A stretch of DNA of 27,340 bases from an uncultured Prevotella sp. (GTDB lineage: Bacteria; Bacteroidota; Bacteroidia; Bacteroidales; Bacteroidaceae). The notes under the pieces were generated by a model, which was not told where the DNA came from, did no database searches, and was given only the letters and a program-made list of their open reading frames with translations. The DNA is taken from NCBI GenBank assembly GCA_900554695.1, contig USHV01000035.1, positions 1 through 27,340 of the forward strand. Direction: 5' to 3'. This document shows positions 1-7,581 of this stretch, one piece after another. Positions within the stretch are counted from its first letter, which is position 1. Each line of letters begins with the position of its first letter. A program made the translations under genes and the position numbers.

Positions 1-129
1 AAAGCCTTTTTTATGCAATAAATTCAACCTCAAAGTCTAAATCCGAAACTTGAGTCAATTAGACAATTTGCAAAGAATTCTCAATATGAATTAAATAAAA
101 ATATGAATTAGATAATTTATGATGTCACG

Positions 130-555
130 ATGAAATTTACTAATATGACAAACAAGAAATATTTTTATCTTAACTCACGTGATGAGCTTTACAGACTCGA
201 TATATCGAAGATAGTCTATTTCGAGGCTGAGGGCAATTATACGAATTTCGTGATGAGCAACAAACTGAAAGGCGCAGTGTGTATGAATCTGTCGCAGATG
301 CGCCATGTGATAGATGCCAGCCTGAAGGAGACAGCTACGATGTTCGCAAGGATTGGTAAGCGATATATCGTAAATATGAATTATATATATCATATCAATG
401 TACTGCGTCAGAAACTCACTTTGAGCGACGGCGAGATGTTCGCTTATCAGATAGACATATCTAAGGAGGCGCTAAAGAAACTCAAGGAGCTGTATGTCAT
501 TCCGATCGTGAATGTGTGCTCAGAGACGGCTAACGGCGGCGGACAGAAGAAGTGA
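130..555 (+). CDS. LytTR-domain DNA-binding regulator without a receiver domain
   Basis: This 141-residue protein is almost entirely a LytTR (AlgR/AgrA-type) DNA-binding domain. The segment YFEAEGNYTNFV (about residues 30-41), the central FARIGKRYIVNMNYIYHI (about 72-89) and the following LTLSDGE are the usual family landmarks. There is no response-regulator receiver domain, membrane segment or signal peptide, so it is a stand-alone transcription factor. The C-terminal 25 residues are an unstructured Gly/Lys-rich tail. It lies 33 nt upstream of the FHA-like membrane protein and opens the signalling cassette, which suggests, by inference only, that it regulates the genes that follow. An alternative start is Met6 at 145. 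I saw no clean promoter in the 129 nt upstream, which are very AT-rich. Confidence 0.88.
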   Translation: MKFTNMTNKKYFYLNSRDELYRLDISKIVYFEAEGNYTNFVMSNKLKGAVCMNLSQMRHVIDASLKETATMFARIGKRYIVNMNYIYHINVLRQKLTLSDGEMFAYQIDISKEALKKLKELYVIPIVNVCSETANGGGQKK

Positions 556-588
556 AATGAAAATAAACAAAAGCAATATTAAAGGAAC

Positions 589-1380
589 ATGGTGGAAAAT
601 TTGAAAGGAAGTACAATCCTTATAGGCAGGGAATCGGATAATGGCCGTCTTTTGGTATCGTTGATGATAAACGGTACTGCCAAGACTGCCGCAATGGGCA
701 GTGCCGGTAGTGTGCCAAACTGCGTGAGCCGATGCAAGCCTGCAGAAGGCGTGGCCCACTGTAAGATTGTGATAGACGGTGGTGGCAACATGACAATAGT
801 GAATATGAAGCCTGCGAATGTGACTTATGTCAACGGAGTGGAGATAGTATCGAAAAGAATCAGCGAATCGAGCAACGTAGAGCTTGGCAAAGACAGATAT
901 CGTCTGAATGTAGACAGCATGTTGGCGGTTGCGTCGAAGGTTGTCAATGTAGTGAAGCCGCCCACTCCAAAGACCTATTCGGTGAGACCGCTCGAGCAGG
1001 TGTGGAATGAGTATCACGATGGACTGCTCGCCATAAAACGCCGTGGGCGCAGCATTATGCAGTTGCGCAGTGCCTCGCCGATATTCACTCTTGGCAGCGG
1101 TTCCATAGCCGCGATAGCCAAGACACAGGATTGGAGCAGCGGGATATTCATCGTAACGACAACTCTTACTGTCATAGGTCTTATTCTAATGATATACAGC
1201 TTCTATAAAAGCTATACAGACAAGAGCATAGAGGAAAGCGAGCGGCTGACAGAGGATTTCCAGCGCCGTTATGTCTGTCCTAATCCGAACTGTCATCATT
1301 TCCTCGGAATGCAGTCTTATAATGTCCTGCGTCAGAACAAGAAATGTCCTTATTGCGGATGTCAGCTGACAGACAAATGA
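589..1380 (+). CDS. FHA-like membrane protein with C-terminal zinc ribbon
   Basis: The protein has 263 residues. Residues 8-110 look like a divergent FHA (phosphothreonine-reading) fold: an IGRESDNG strand near residue 12, and a VTYVNGVEI segment at 78-86 that matches the FHA N-G turn. The usual SxxH signature is not clear, so phosphopeptide binding is uncertain. A hydrophobic segment at about 183-206 (IFIVTTTLTVIGLILMIYSF) is a probable membrane span, and a weaker one lies near 163-178. The C-terminus has Cys230, Cys235, Cys253 and Cys256, spaced as in a zinc ribbon. AAAGGAAC just before the ATG is a plausible ribosome-binding site. It follows the LytTR gene by 33 nt and probably shares its transcript. 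A second cassette gene (4034-4642) carries the same two modules in reverse order. Confidence 0.7.
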   Translation: MVENLKGSTILIGRESDNGRLLVSLMINGTAKTAAMGSAGSVPNCVSRCKPAEGVAHCKIVIDGGGNMTIVNMKPANVTYVNGVEIVSKRISESSNVELGKDRYRLNVDSMLAVASKVVNVVKPPTPKTYSVRPLEQVWNEYHDGLLAIKRRGRSIMQLRSASPIFTLGSGSIAAIAKTQDWSSGIFIVTTTLTVIGLILMIYSFYKSYTDKSIEESERLTEDFQRRYVCPNPNCHHFLGMQSYNVLRQNKKCPYCGCQLTDK

Positions 1381-1440
1381 TGTCGGTCTGATGATTTTGT
1401 GGATTAATCTTACCATTTCGTACAGGATGCTTTTGAGAGC

Positions 1441-1471
1441 TTGTTTTTTTATAAGAGCCTGATTATCTTTG
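1441..1471 (+). promoter_or_regulatory. Bacteroidetes-type promoter upstream of the first EF-hand protein
   Basis: TTG at 1441-1443, a 20-nt spacer, then TATCTTTG at 1464-1471 match the -33 and -7 elements (TAnnTTTG) of the Bacteroidetes primary sigma factor. The start codon at 1557 lies about 80 nt downstream of the expected transcription start. This gives the EF-hand gene a promoter of its own, separate from the LytTR/FHA-like pair. Confidence 0.6.
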
Positions 1472-1556
1472 CAAACAGATAAACGACATGGACGGTCAGT
1501 TAGGCGGTTCAGGTCATAATAAAGCAAAGTATAAACAACAATAAAAATCAAGAAAT

Positions 1557-2210
1557 ATGAAAGAGCAGAAGAATTCAATGGCAAAAGAAAATGTCGCTAC
1601 AGGCGTAAGTTCAACAATCGGTGCAGCTGTAGGTGTAGTGGCTGGAAATATGGTTACTGAAGAAATAAGCGCTTCTGAAGTGCACAACGTACCTGGTGAT
1701 GATGTTCCGGTAGTTGAGTCTAATACCGCTGGTACACATACTACACCGGCAGAAGAATATCATCCCGTGGTGGAAGACGTCACTCCTGTGCCTGAACCGA
1801 CGCCGGAGCCTGAACCAATTCCCGAACCGGAACCCGAGCCAATGCCGGAACCCGAGCCGGAACCGACACCTGTCGTAAATCCGGATCCGAACGTGTCAGT
1901 GTTGGCATATCAGACTGTTACAAACGAAGACGGAAGTCTTTCAGACGTGGCTTTGGTGGATGTCAACGGACAATCAATGGTTGTTGTTGATGGCGACCGT
2001 GACGGACTGGCTGATGTAATGGCTGCTGACGTGAATGGTAACGGAGTCCTTGATGACGGTGAATTATACGATTTGAGCGATCAGAATGTGGAAATGAGTG
2101 TTTTCCATGATGCTTATCTTGCCGGTCAGAACGGTGGTGGCTACATCGAGGCGCAGGCCGAAGGTCCTGACTATGTGAATAATGCCGACGTGGATAACTA
2201 CATGGCATAA
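1557..2210 (+). CDS. acidic EF-hand-containing protein with Pro-Glu repeat linker
   Basis: I do not recognise a named family for this 217-residue protein. Residues 16-33 form a short glycine-rich hydrophobic stretch that could be a glycine-zipper membrane segment, and there is no classical signal peptide. Residues 78-105 are a Pro-Glu repeat (PEP units), a stiff linker. Residues 112-180 form a compact domain with strands LVDVN and MVVVDGD, a half-loop starting at Asp145, and a textbook EF-hand loop DVNGNGVLDDGE at 158-169 with ligands at positions 1, 3, 5, 9 and 12 and Gly at 6. The next gene has the same architecture and domain, so the two are paralogues. It has its own promoter and sits inside the kinase/phosphatase/peptidase cassette. 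Calcium binding is inferred from the loop; the function is unknown. Confidence 0.8.
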   Translation: MKEQKNSMAKENVATGVSSTIGAAVGVVAGNMVTEEISASEVHNVPGDDVPVVESNTAGTHTTPAEEYHPVVEDVTPVPEPTPEPEPIPEPEPEPMPEPEPEPTPVVNPDPNVSVLAYQTVTNEDGSLSDVALVDVNGQSMVVVDGDRDGLADVMAADVNGNGVLDDGELYDLSDQNVEMSVFHDAYLAGQNGGGYIEAQAEGPDYVNNADVDNYMA

Positions 2211-2294
2211 TTGCCGGCATCGGAGTTTCATACATAAAACCGCATATTTCGTGTAATAAGCCAGCCGCACTGACGCTCAGTCGGGAATATAACC

Positions 2295-2302
2295 TATCTT
2301 TG
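2295..2302 (+). promoter_or_regulatory. probable -7 promoter element upstream of the second EF-hand protein
   Basis: TATCTTTG matches the Bacteroidetes -7 consensus exactly and is the same octamer as at 1464-1471. It lies 47 nt before the ATG at 2350. No good -33 TTTG is visible at the right spacing, so the promoter may be weak or need an activator; the LytTR protein is one candidate, by inference. Confidence 0.45.
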
Positions 2303-2349
2303 TAACAGAAATAAACAATAAGTCATTAACAATAAAAAAACATTCGATT

Positions 2350-3291
2350 ATGAACAACGAGGATACAATATACGATGAGAATGTTTCGACAAAGTCTCAG
2401 AACAGTAAACCAGCCGATAACGGTTCTTACTCTGATAAAAACAATGCCGGTGTAGATAATCATATGGCGTCAAAGTCTTCGGGAAAGTCTGTATGGGGTA
2501 AAGTGGCAGCCGGCGCCGGTGCCGGCATAGTGCTCGGAGCTGCTACGACCGTGCTTAGCTCAAGCAGCGAACCGGTAGAAGCGCAACAGGAAATCCAGCA
2601 TCCGGAATGGACCGACGGTGAAGTGCCTGTCGCTACAAGTGTTAATGACGACATGTCTTTCACTGATGCGTTTAATGCTGCACGTGAAGAAGTGGGCTCT
2701 GGCGGCGTGTTCGAGTGGCATGGGTATATCTATTCAACATATACGGATGACGAATGGAACTCTATGTCAGAGGCGGAGCGCGAAGAATATGGAAGCCATT
2801 TCAACTGGACTCCGGAGGACTCGGATGATGTTACGGCCTCGGTCGCTTCTGATGTGGATACTGATGATGTAGAGGTAACGGTTGACGGTCCCGCAGACGA
2901 ACCTTATGCGCAAGAAGATGTTGCCGATGTGGAGCCGGCCGGCGGTAATGATCCGCACTTGGTGGATGCATCAGATGTTGTGGATGTTGATGATCCTGAG
3001 GTGGAAGTGCTTGGAGTAATTCACGACGATGAGACCGGCGCGAATATCGGCGGAATGCTTGTCGGTGATCAGCAGGTGGTGCTTGTCGATGTAGATAACG
3101 ACCAGGCGTTCGATGTGATGGTTGCCGATGTCGATAATAACGGCACGATTACTGACAACGAAGTAATAGACATATCTGCTCATGGAATAACTGTTGATCA
3201 GCTCGGTGGCCTGCATGATTGTAATCCTGATATGAATGCCGATGACGGAATGGGCGGAGATATTAATGATGGAATGACATATGGCGCTTAA
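2350..3291 (+). CDS. acidic EF-hand-containing protein with glycine-zipper membrane segment
   Basis: This 313-residue protein is strongly acidic. After a polar N-terminus come VWGKVAAGAGAGIVLGAA (48-65), a glycine-zipper hydrophobic segment, and an Asp/Glu-rich region. Residues 102-153 carry a distinctive block (AFNAAREEVGSGGVFEWHG, then DEWNSMSEAEREEYGSHF). I believe related blocks occur in hypothetical Bacteroidetes proteins, but I cannot verify this here. Residues 218-280 repeat the domain of the preceding gene, with a first acidic loop at 247-255 and a canonical EF-hand loop DVDNNGTITDNE at 260-271. The N-terminus contains DTIYD, where Thr6 has Asp at +3, the classical FHA-ligand pattern. 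The gene overlaps the peptidase gene by 11 nt, implying translational coupling. The function is unknown. Confidence 0.82.
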   Translation: MNNEDTIYDENVSTKSQNSKPADNGSYSDKNNAGVDNHMASKSSGKSVWGKVAAGAGAGIVLGAATTVLSSSSEPVEAQQEIQHPEWTDGEVPVATSVNDDMSFTDAFNAAREEVGSGGVFEWHGYIYSTYTDDEWNSMSEAEREEYGSHFNWTPEDSDDVTASVASDVDTDDVEVTVDGPADEPYAQEDVADVEPAGGNDPHLVDASDVVDVDDPEVEVLGVIHDDETGANIGGMLVGDQQVVLVDVDNDQAFDVMVADVDNNGTITDNEVIDISAHGITVDQLGGLHDCNPDMNADDGMGGDINDGMTYGA

Positions 3292-4015
3292 AGTTAAATT
3301 TATCTCTGTGCTGACTGTCCTGTTGATGCTCGTAGCGGAGGTGCCGGCCAAGGTATATCTGGTTTCGGTAGGCATCTCCGATTATCCGGGTCAGAAAATA
3401 GATCTTAATCTGCCGACTGCCGATGCCCGCACTATCACACAACTGTATCGCAAGAACACAAGTGTGGTTTTCAGCCAGCTGCTCAATAATAAGGCTACAA
3501 AGAGTAACATAGTAAAGGCCATGCGTAAGGTGTTTTCGCGTGCCGGGACTAATGACATAGTGGTCTTCTTCTTCAGCGGACATGGCTATCCGGGAGGCTT
3601 TTTAGCTTACGACGGTGAGATGGACTATTCTTTTGTTCGTAGAGGAATGGCTGTCAGCAGGTGCCGCAACAAGATGATTTTCGCCGATGCATGCTTCTCC
3701 GGCAAAATAAGGAATGGCAGACGTAACACGAGTGGGTCTGTCGCTTCGGCCAGAAAAGCCAGTGTGATGCTTTTCCTGTCATCGCGCAGCGGTGAGACTT
3801 CCATAGAACGCAGGGGAATGAGTAACGGTTTTTTCACAACTTATCTGCAGCGTGGACTGCGTGGAGAAGCTGATGCCAATCGTGACCGAATCATTACAGC
3901 GAAAGAACTTTTTAATTATGTCAGCTCGGGTGTGACCAGAATTTCTGGCAATAAGCAGCATCCTGTGATGTGGGGACGTTTCTCCGACAGTATGCCTGTT
4001 ATGAAATGGAAATAA
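3281..4015 (+). CDS. secreted caspase-family (C14) cysteine peptidase
   Basis: This 244-residue protein starts with a signal peptide (VKFISVLTVLLMLVAEVPAK, about 5-24), so it should act outside the cytoplasm. The caspase/metacaspase fold is clear: YLVSVGISDY at the first strand, the FFFSGHG motif with catalytic His101, and FADACFSG with catalytic Cys138. SSRSGETS and NGFFTTYL further on are usual in bacterial C14 peptidases. Residues 198-209 (DANRDRIITAKE) match an EF-hand loop in ligand positions 1, 3, 5 and 12, so calcium may bind, though Arg replaces the usual Gly at position 6. The start overlaps the preceding EF-hand gene by 11 nt, and the FHA gene follows after 18 nt. Substrates are unknown; the neighbouring EF-hand proteins are an obvious hypothesis. 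Confidence 0.92.
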   Translation: MALKVKFISVLTVLLMLVAEVPAKVYLVSVGISDYPGQKIDLNLPTADARTITQLYRKNTSVVFSQLLNNKATKSNIVKAMRKVFSRAGTNDIVVFFFSGHGYPGGFLAYDGEMDYSFVRRGMAVSRCRNKMIFADACFSGKIRNGRRNTSGSVASARKASVMLFLSSRSGETSIERRGMSNGFFTTYLQRGLRGEADANRDRIITAKELFNYVSSGVTRISGNKQHPVMWGRFSDSMPVMKWK

Positions 4016-4033
4016 TAAAAAATCAGAATAATT

Positions 4034-4642
4034 ATGTTACAGGGAGAAAGCAAATTGATTATAAAGTGTCCGTTCTGCGGTACTCCGCTTTCAGTGAAAA
4101 ACATACCGGGCATAGAGAAAAAGAACTTAACGTGCCCTGTGTGCAAGTGTAAAGCTCCGTTTACGTCTTTCAAAAGTGCGGTTAAAAATGATCATGAGGA
4201 TACTACGTATCCGGAAAAGACAGAAACCGATTTTTCTAAAGGCAGTACTGACGAAAAAGAACATACTATATACGGAAAAGACAATAAGAATGGGATAGGT
4301 GTATTGAAACTTTCGTCAGTAAATAAGGAATACAGGCTTAAAGCCGGACGCAATGTAATCGGACGTCAGGCTCAAGCCTCTACCGCAGACATACAGATAA
4401 ACACTGGTGAAGGACGCCGCATGAGCCGTGAGCATCTGGTAATAGACGTGAAGTATGTAGCAGGTAAAGGATATGTTCATTGTGCTTCGCTTTATAAGCA
4501 GAAAGTGAACGACACATTTATCAATGATGTCAAACTTGAGTATGGTGACTGTGTCGTGCTTGCTGACGGCGATCACTTGCTCTTGCCAGATGAGGAGATT
4601 TATTTCAGGATTCCTGATCCTGAAGCTACACAGGTTTTATGA
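4034..4642 (+). CDS. zinc-ribbon plus FHA-domain phosphothreonine reader
   Basis: The 202-residue protein begins with a zinc ribbon: Cys12-Pro-Phe-Cys15 and Cys34-Pro-Val-Cys37 (with an extra Cys39). A Thr-rich linker (about 55-82) follows, holding TTY, TETD and HTIYGKD. The C-terminal FHA domain (about 88-195) has the needed residues: GRNVIGR at 105-111, SREH at 131-134 and ND at 159-160 in the ligand loop. There is no membrane segment, so it should be cytoplasmic, like the kinase and phosphatase catalytic domains encoded just downstream. The Thr-rich linker before an FHA domain recalls GarA/OdhI-type proteins, in which a kinase phosphorylates the linker and the FHA domain then binds it intramolecularly; applying that here is inference. 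The C-terminus ATQVL is a further possible phosphosite. Confidence 0.9.
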   Translation: MLQGESKLIIKCPFCGTPLSVKNIPGIEKKNLTCPVCKCKAPFTSFKSAVKNDHEDTTYPEKTETDFSKGSTDEKEHTIYGKDNKNGIGVLKLSSVNKEYRLKAGRNVIGRQAQASTADIQINTGEGRRMSREHLVIDVKYVAGKGYVHCASLYKQKVNDTFINDVKLEYGDCVVLADGDHLLLPDEEIYFRIPDPEATQVL

Positions 4643-4658
4643 AAAAAACTTCAACATT

Positions 4659-6143
4659 ATGAAATACAAGCTGAAGGTATATATAATAAGTGAGATAGGT
4701 CAGCGTGCCAATCAGGAGGATTCCGTATTTCCGGCTCCTGGACAACAGAAGGATAGTAACCGCTTGTTTGTGCTTTGCGACGGAATGGGCGGCCATGAGG
4801 CCGGAGAGGTCGCAAGCTCTACGGTGTGCCAGGCAATCAGTAAATCAGTGTTTACGAATGTTCCTGATGCTGAGGGAGAATTCAGTGACGAGCAATTCTA
4901 CCAGGCTTTGACTGACGCATACGAGGCTCTTGACGAAAAAGACACGACCGACACCACAGGACGTAAGATGGGTACTACCATGACGTTTCTCAAACTTCAT
5001 GCCGACGGATGCACTATTGCGCACATGGGTGACAGTCGGGTCTATCATATACGTCCTGGAAAAGATATTGACGATACCAAAATACTGTTCCGTACCGAGG
5101 ATCATTCGCTCGTCAATGATCTTGTGAAGATAGGTGAGCTTACGCCTGAGGAGGCACGCACCTCAAAACAGAAGAATATCATAACGCGTGCCATGCAGCC
5201 GCATATGGAGCGACGCCCCAAAGCGGATATATATCATTCGTCAGACATACGTCCCGGCGATTATTTCTATATGTGTACGGATGGTATGTTAGAACAGATG
5301 GAGGACGACAATATCCGCTTCAACTTCTCTGAAAAAACGGGTGACGATGATAATAAAGTTAAGGTGCTCACTATGGCCACATCGCGTAATCGTGACAACC
5401 ATACGGCTGTTATCGTGCACATACTTGATGTCAGTGGTGTACCGTCAGGCACAGAGAAAACGTCAAAGACGCCGGAACCTTTCATGGCAGAGATTGAGGA
5501 TGGTGATGACAACGAACCGACGATCGACAACGATAATGTCGATGAGGCTGATGATAATGCGGAACTGCCGGATAATGATACCTCTACGACAGAAGATGAC
5601 ACATCTGAATGTGAAGAAAGAAAAGAGAATGTACGTGCTACTGATGTGCGCCGTAAGAAAGGCGTATTGTCTGCATTCATAGTCTTGGTATTGCTGATTG
5701 TGGTGATTGTTGCTGCCGTGTATTATTTTACATCCGGAAAGGATGACGATGACAAACCTCAAAAACTAGATATCGAAACTGTAGTGCCTGCTCCGAAACC
5801 TCAGAAACAATCCGCTCCAGCAAGGAGAGTAAAACCTGCCTCTGAAGCCCCTGATGCAGCCCCTGCAACGCCTACACCGGAAGCAGAACAGACAGGTAAG
5901 CCTGACGGAAAGAAACCTACGAAGCCTACAGACGCTGCTTCCACCGCACCAAATAAGACCACTGCTCCTGCCACTCCTGTCACTCCAGAGCAAAAGCCTT
6001 CTCCTTCAAAAACTGATGAAACCGAAAACGCAAATGAAGCGGAAGGAAAAAACAATGGTGAAGAAAACTCCGGAGTCAGCGGAAAGCAAAGGGTGGTGAA
6101 TTATCTGAAAAGCAAGGTGGATAATAAAAAACGAAATGAATAA
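4659..6143 (+). CDS. PP2C-family Ser/Thr phosphatase with membrane anchor and Pro-rich tail
   Basis: I place the start at ATG 4659, 16 nt after the FHA gene stop, rather than at 4524 inside that gene; this gives 494 residues. All PPM metal-binding motifs are present: RANQED (16-21), DGMGGHEAGE (41-50), GDSR (124-127, Asp125), CTDGM (206-210, Asp208) and RDN (245-247, Asp246). The catalytic domain spans about 1-258. An acidic linker follows, then one transmembrane helix at about 336-357, then about 135 residues rich in Pro, Ala and Thr that should project into the periplasm. The phosphatase should reverse phosphorylation by the kinase encoded next, whose start codon lies inside the last codons of this gene (8-nt overlap). 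The predicted topology matches the kinase, with catalysis inside and a tail in or across the membrane. Confidence 0.94.
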   Translation: MKYKLKVYIISEIGQRANQEDSVFPAPGQQKDSNRLFVLCDGMGGHEAGEVASSTVCQAISKSVFTNVPDAEGEFSDEQFYQALTDAYEALDEKDTTDTTGRKMGTTMTFLKLHADGCTIAHMGDSRVYHIRPGKDIDDTKILFRTEDHSLVNDLVKIGELTPEEARTSKQKNIITRAMQPHMERRPKADIYHSSDIRPGDYFYMCTDGMLEQMEDDNIRFNFSEKTGDDDNKVKVLTMATSRNRDNHTAVIVHILDVSGVPSGTEKTSKTPEPFMAEIEDGDDNEPTIDNDNVDEADDNAELPDNDTSTTEDDTSECEERKENVRATDVRRKKGVLSAFIVLVLLIVVIVAAVYYFTSGKDDDDKPQKLDIETVVPAPKPQKQSAPARRVKPASEAPDAAPATPTPEAEQTGKPDGKKPTKPTDAASTAPNKTTAPATPVTPEQKPSPSKTDETENANEAEGKNNGEENSGVSGKQRVVNYLKSKVDNKKRNE

Positions 6144-7581
6144 ACAGGAATCTACGTATTATACACTCAGTAAGGGCTGCCTGTTGAAAGGCAAGTCGTA
6201 TGATTATTACATTGAGGGTGTGCTCGGTCAGGGCTCGTTCGGCATCACTTATCTGGCTTCAGTGAGGATGTCTGGCGAGCTCGGCTCGCTTAATACAGGT
6301 ATGCGTGTGGCTATCAAGGAGTTCTTCATGCGTGATATCAATGGTCGTGACGGCACTTCAGTCACAAGCGGAAGCAAGCATGGCATCTACGAAGACTACA
6401 AACGCAAGTTCAAGCGTGAGGCTCTTAATCTCTCAAAGCTGAACCATCCTGACATTGTAAAGGTAGTAGAGCTGTTCGAAGCAAATTCCACGGCCTATTA
6501 TGTCATGGAATATATTGATGGCGGCAGCCTTAATCGTTATATAGATGAGCACGGCCCACTTAATGAAAACACGGCAGTTGCCCTCTGTACAAAGATAGGT
6601 TCGGCTCTCGCCTTTATGCATTCTAAGGGAATATTACATCTTGATCTGAAGCCTTCCAACATTATGATGCGCAGGGACGGCACACCGGTTTTGATAGACT
6701 TTGGACTGTCTAAGCAGTACGATAATAATGGAGAGCCTGAGTCAAGCACAAATGTTGGATTGGGCACACCCGGATATGCCCCTATAGAGCAGGCGGATTA
6801 TCATGATGGTAAAGGTTTCCCTGTGACTATGGATGTATATGCTCTCGGTGCAACTATGTTCAAGATGCTTACAGGCCAACGTCCTCCGGAAGCATCATCG
6901 ATACTGAACGACGGATTCCCTTATGGCTTGTTGAAGAAGCATGGAGTTAGTACAAATGTCATCAAGGCCGTGGAATCAGCCATGAATCCGGTGCGAGGTA
7001 AGCGTTGTGCAAGTGTAAAAGACTTTCTTTATTTGCTTTGTAGTGAGGTAACATTTGTTAATATTGAAAATGAAGAAAGTACCGACGTTGATGATAAAAA
7101 AATAAATACAAAGAATGTGAATCAACAATCCATAAGCCCTGTTTCACAGAGTACAGGTACAATATTACGCGGTATTTTAGTAGGATTAGTCGAATTATGT
7201 GTCGCTATTGTTGAGTTGTGTATTTTTATGGATGATCATAATTCCTATTATTCTCCTTATAATATTATATCAATATGCCTTGATATTAATTCTCCATTCT
7301 ATCATGATAATAGTGGACGTGGTCTTCTGGCGATGTCTCAAATTATATTATGGCTGGCTTTAGGTGTATATGTACTATACATATTGAAGAAAAAGCGTAA
7401 TAAGATTAATGCGTTAATATGGAATTTCTTAAAATGGACATTTACGGTTGCTTGTTTTATCTTTAGTTTAGGGATTACATCAACACATCCATATTTTACA
7501 TTGTCTGTTTTCCTTCTTTCGTGTGTACTTTCAGTCATCTCTGGATACATGTTTTCCGTACGAAAAAAAAGATGTGTATGA
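6136..7581 (+). CDS. membrane-anchored Hanks-type Ser/Thr protein kinase
   Basis: The protein has 481 residues. The kinase domain (about 24-300) has the glycine loop LGQGSFGITYL (30-40), catalytic Lys61 in AIKEFF, the catalytic loop HLDLKPSN (168-175; Asp170, Asn175), DFG (188-190) and GTPGYAPIEQ in the activation segment. The catalytic loop is HLD instead of HRD, so it is a non-RD kinase that may not need activation-loop phosphorylation. Hydrophobic segments at about 343-365, 397-417, 433-449 and 454-474 suggest four membrane spans, with no recognised sensor domain. The gene overlaps the PP2C gene by 8 nt. From about base 7050 the DNA becomes strikingly AT-rich: bases 7381-7440 have 15 G or C in 60, against 29 in 60 at 6301-6360. 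The tail may therefore have a different origin from the catalytic domain. Confidence 0.94.
   Translation: MNKQESTYYTLSKGCLLKGKSYDYYIEGVLGQGSFGITYLASVRMSGELGSLNTGMRVAIKEFFMRDINGRDGTSVTSGSKHGIYEDYKRKFKREALNLSKLNHPDIVKVVELFEANSTAYYVMEYIDGGSLNRYIDEHGPLNENTAVALCTKIGSALAFMHSKGILHLDLKPSNIMMRRDGTPVLIDFGLSKQYDNNGEPESSTNVGLGTPGYAPIEQADYHDGKGFPVTMDVYALGATMFKMLTGQRPPEASSILNDGFPYGLLKKHGVSTNVIKAVESAMNPVRGKRCASVKDFLYLLCSEVTFVNIENEESTDVDDKKINTKNVNQQSISPVSQSTGTILRGILVGLVELCVAIVELCIFMDDHNSYYSPYNIISICLDINSPFYHDNSGRGLLAMSQIILWLALGVYVLYILKKKRNKINALIWNFLKWTFTVACFIFSLGITSTHPYFTLSVFLLSCVLSVISGYMFSVRKKRCV

Noticed and set aside
1..129. Promoter for the LytTR gene
   Set aside because: TTTG at 67-70 is present, but no TAnnTTTG lies at the right distance downstream. 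The region is simply AT-rich.
1496..1514. LytTR binding site (TCAGTTAGG and CGGTTCAGG)
   Set aside because: The first half matches a typical LytTR half-site, but the second fits poorly and the spacing is too short. It also lies downstream of the promoter.
4524..4658. N-terminal extension of the PP2C phosphatase
   Set aside because: It would overlap the end of the FHA gene by about 120 nt, and the extra residues look random. The phosphatase fold begins at the ATG at 4659.
130..7581. Type VI secretion regulatory locus
   Set aside because: Kinase, phosphatase and FHA genes also occur there, but no structural type VI genes are present, and the caspase and EF-hand genes do not belong to it.
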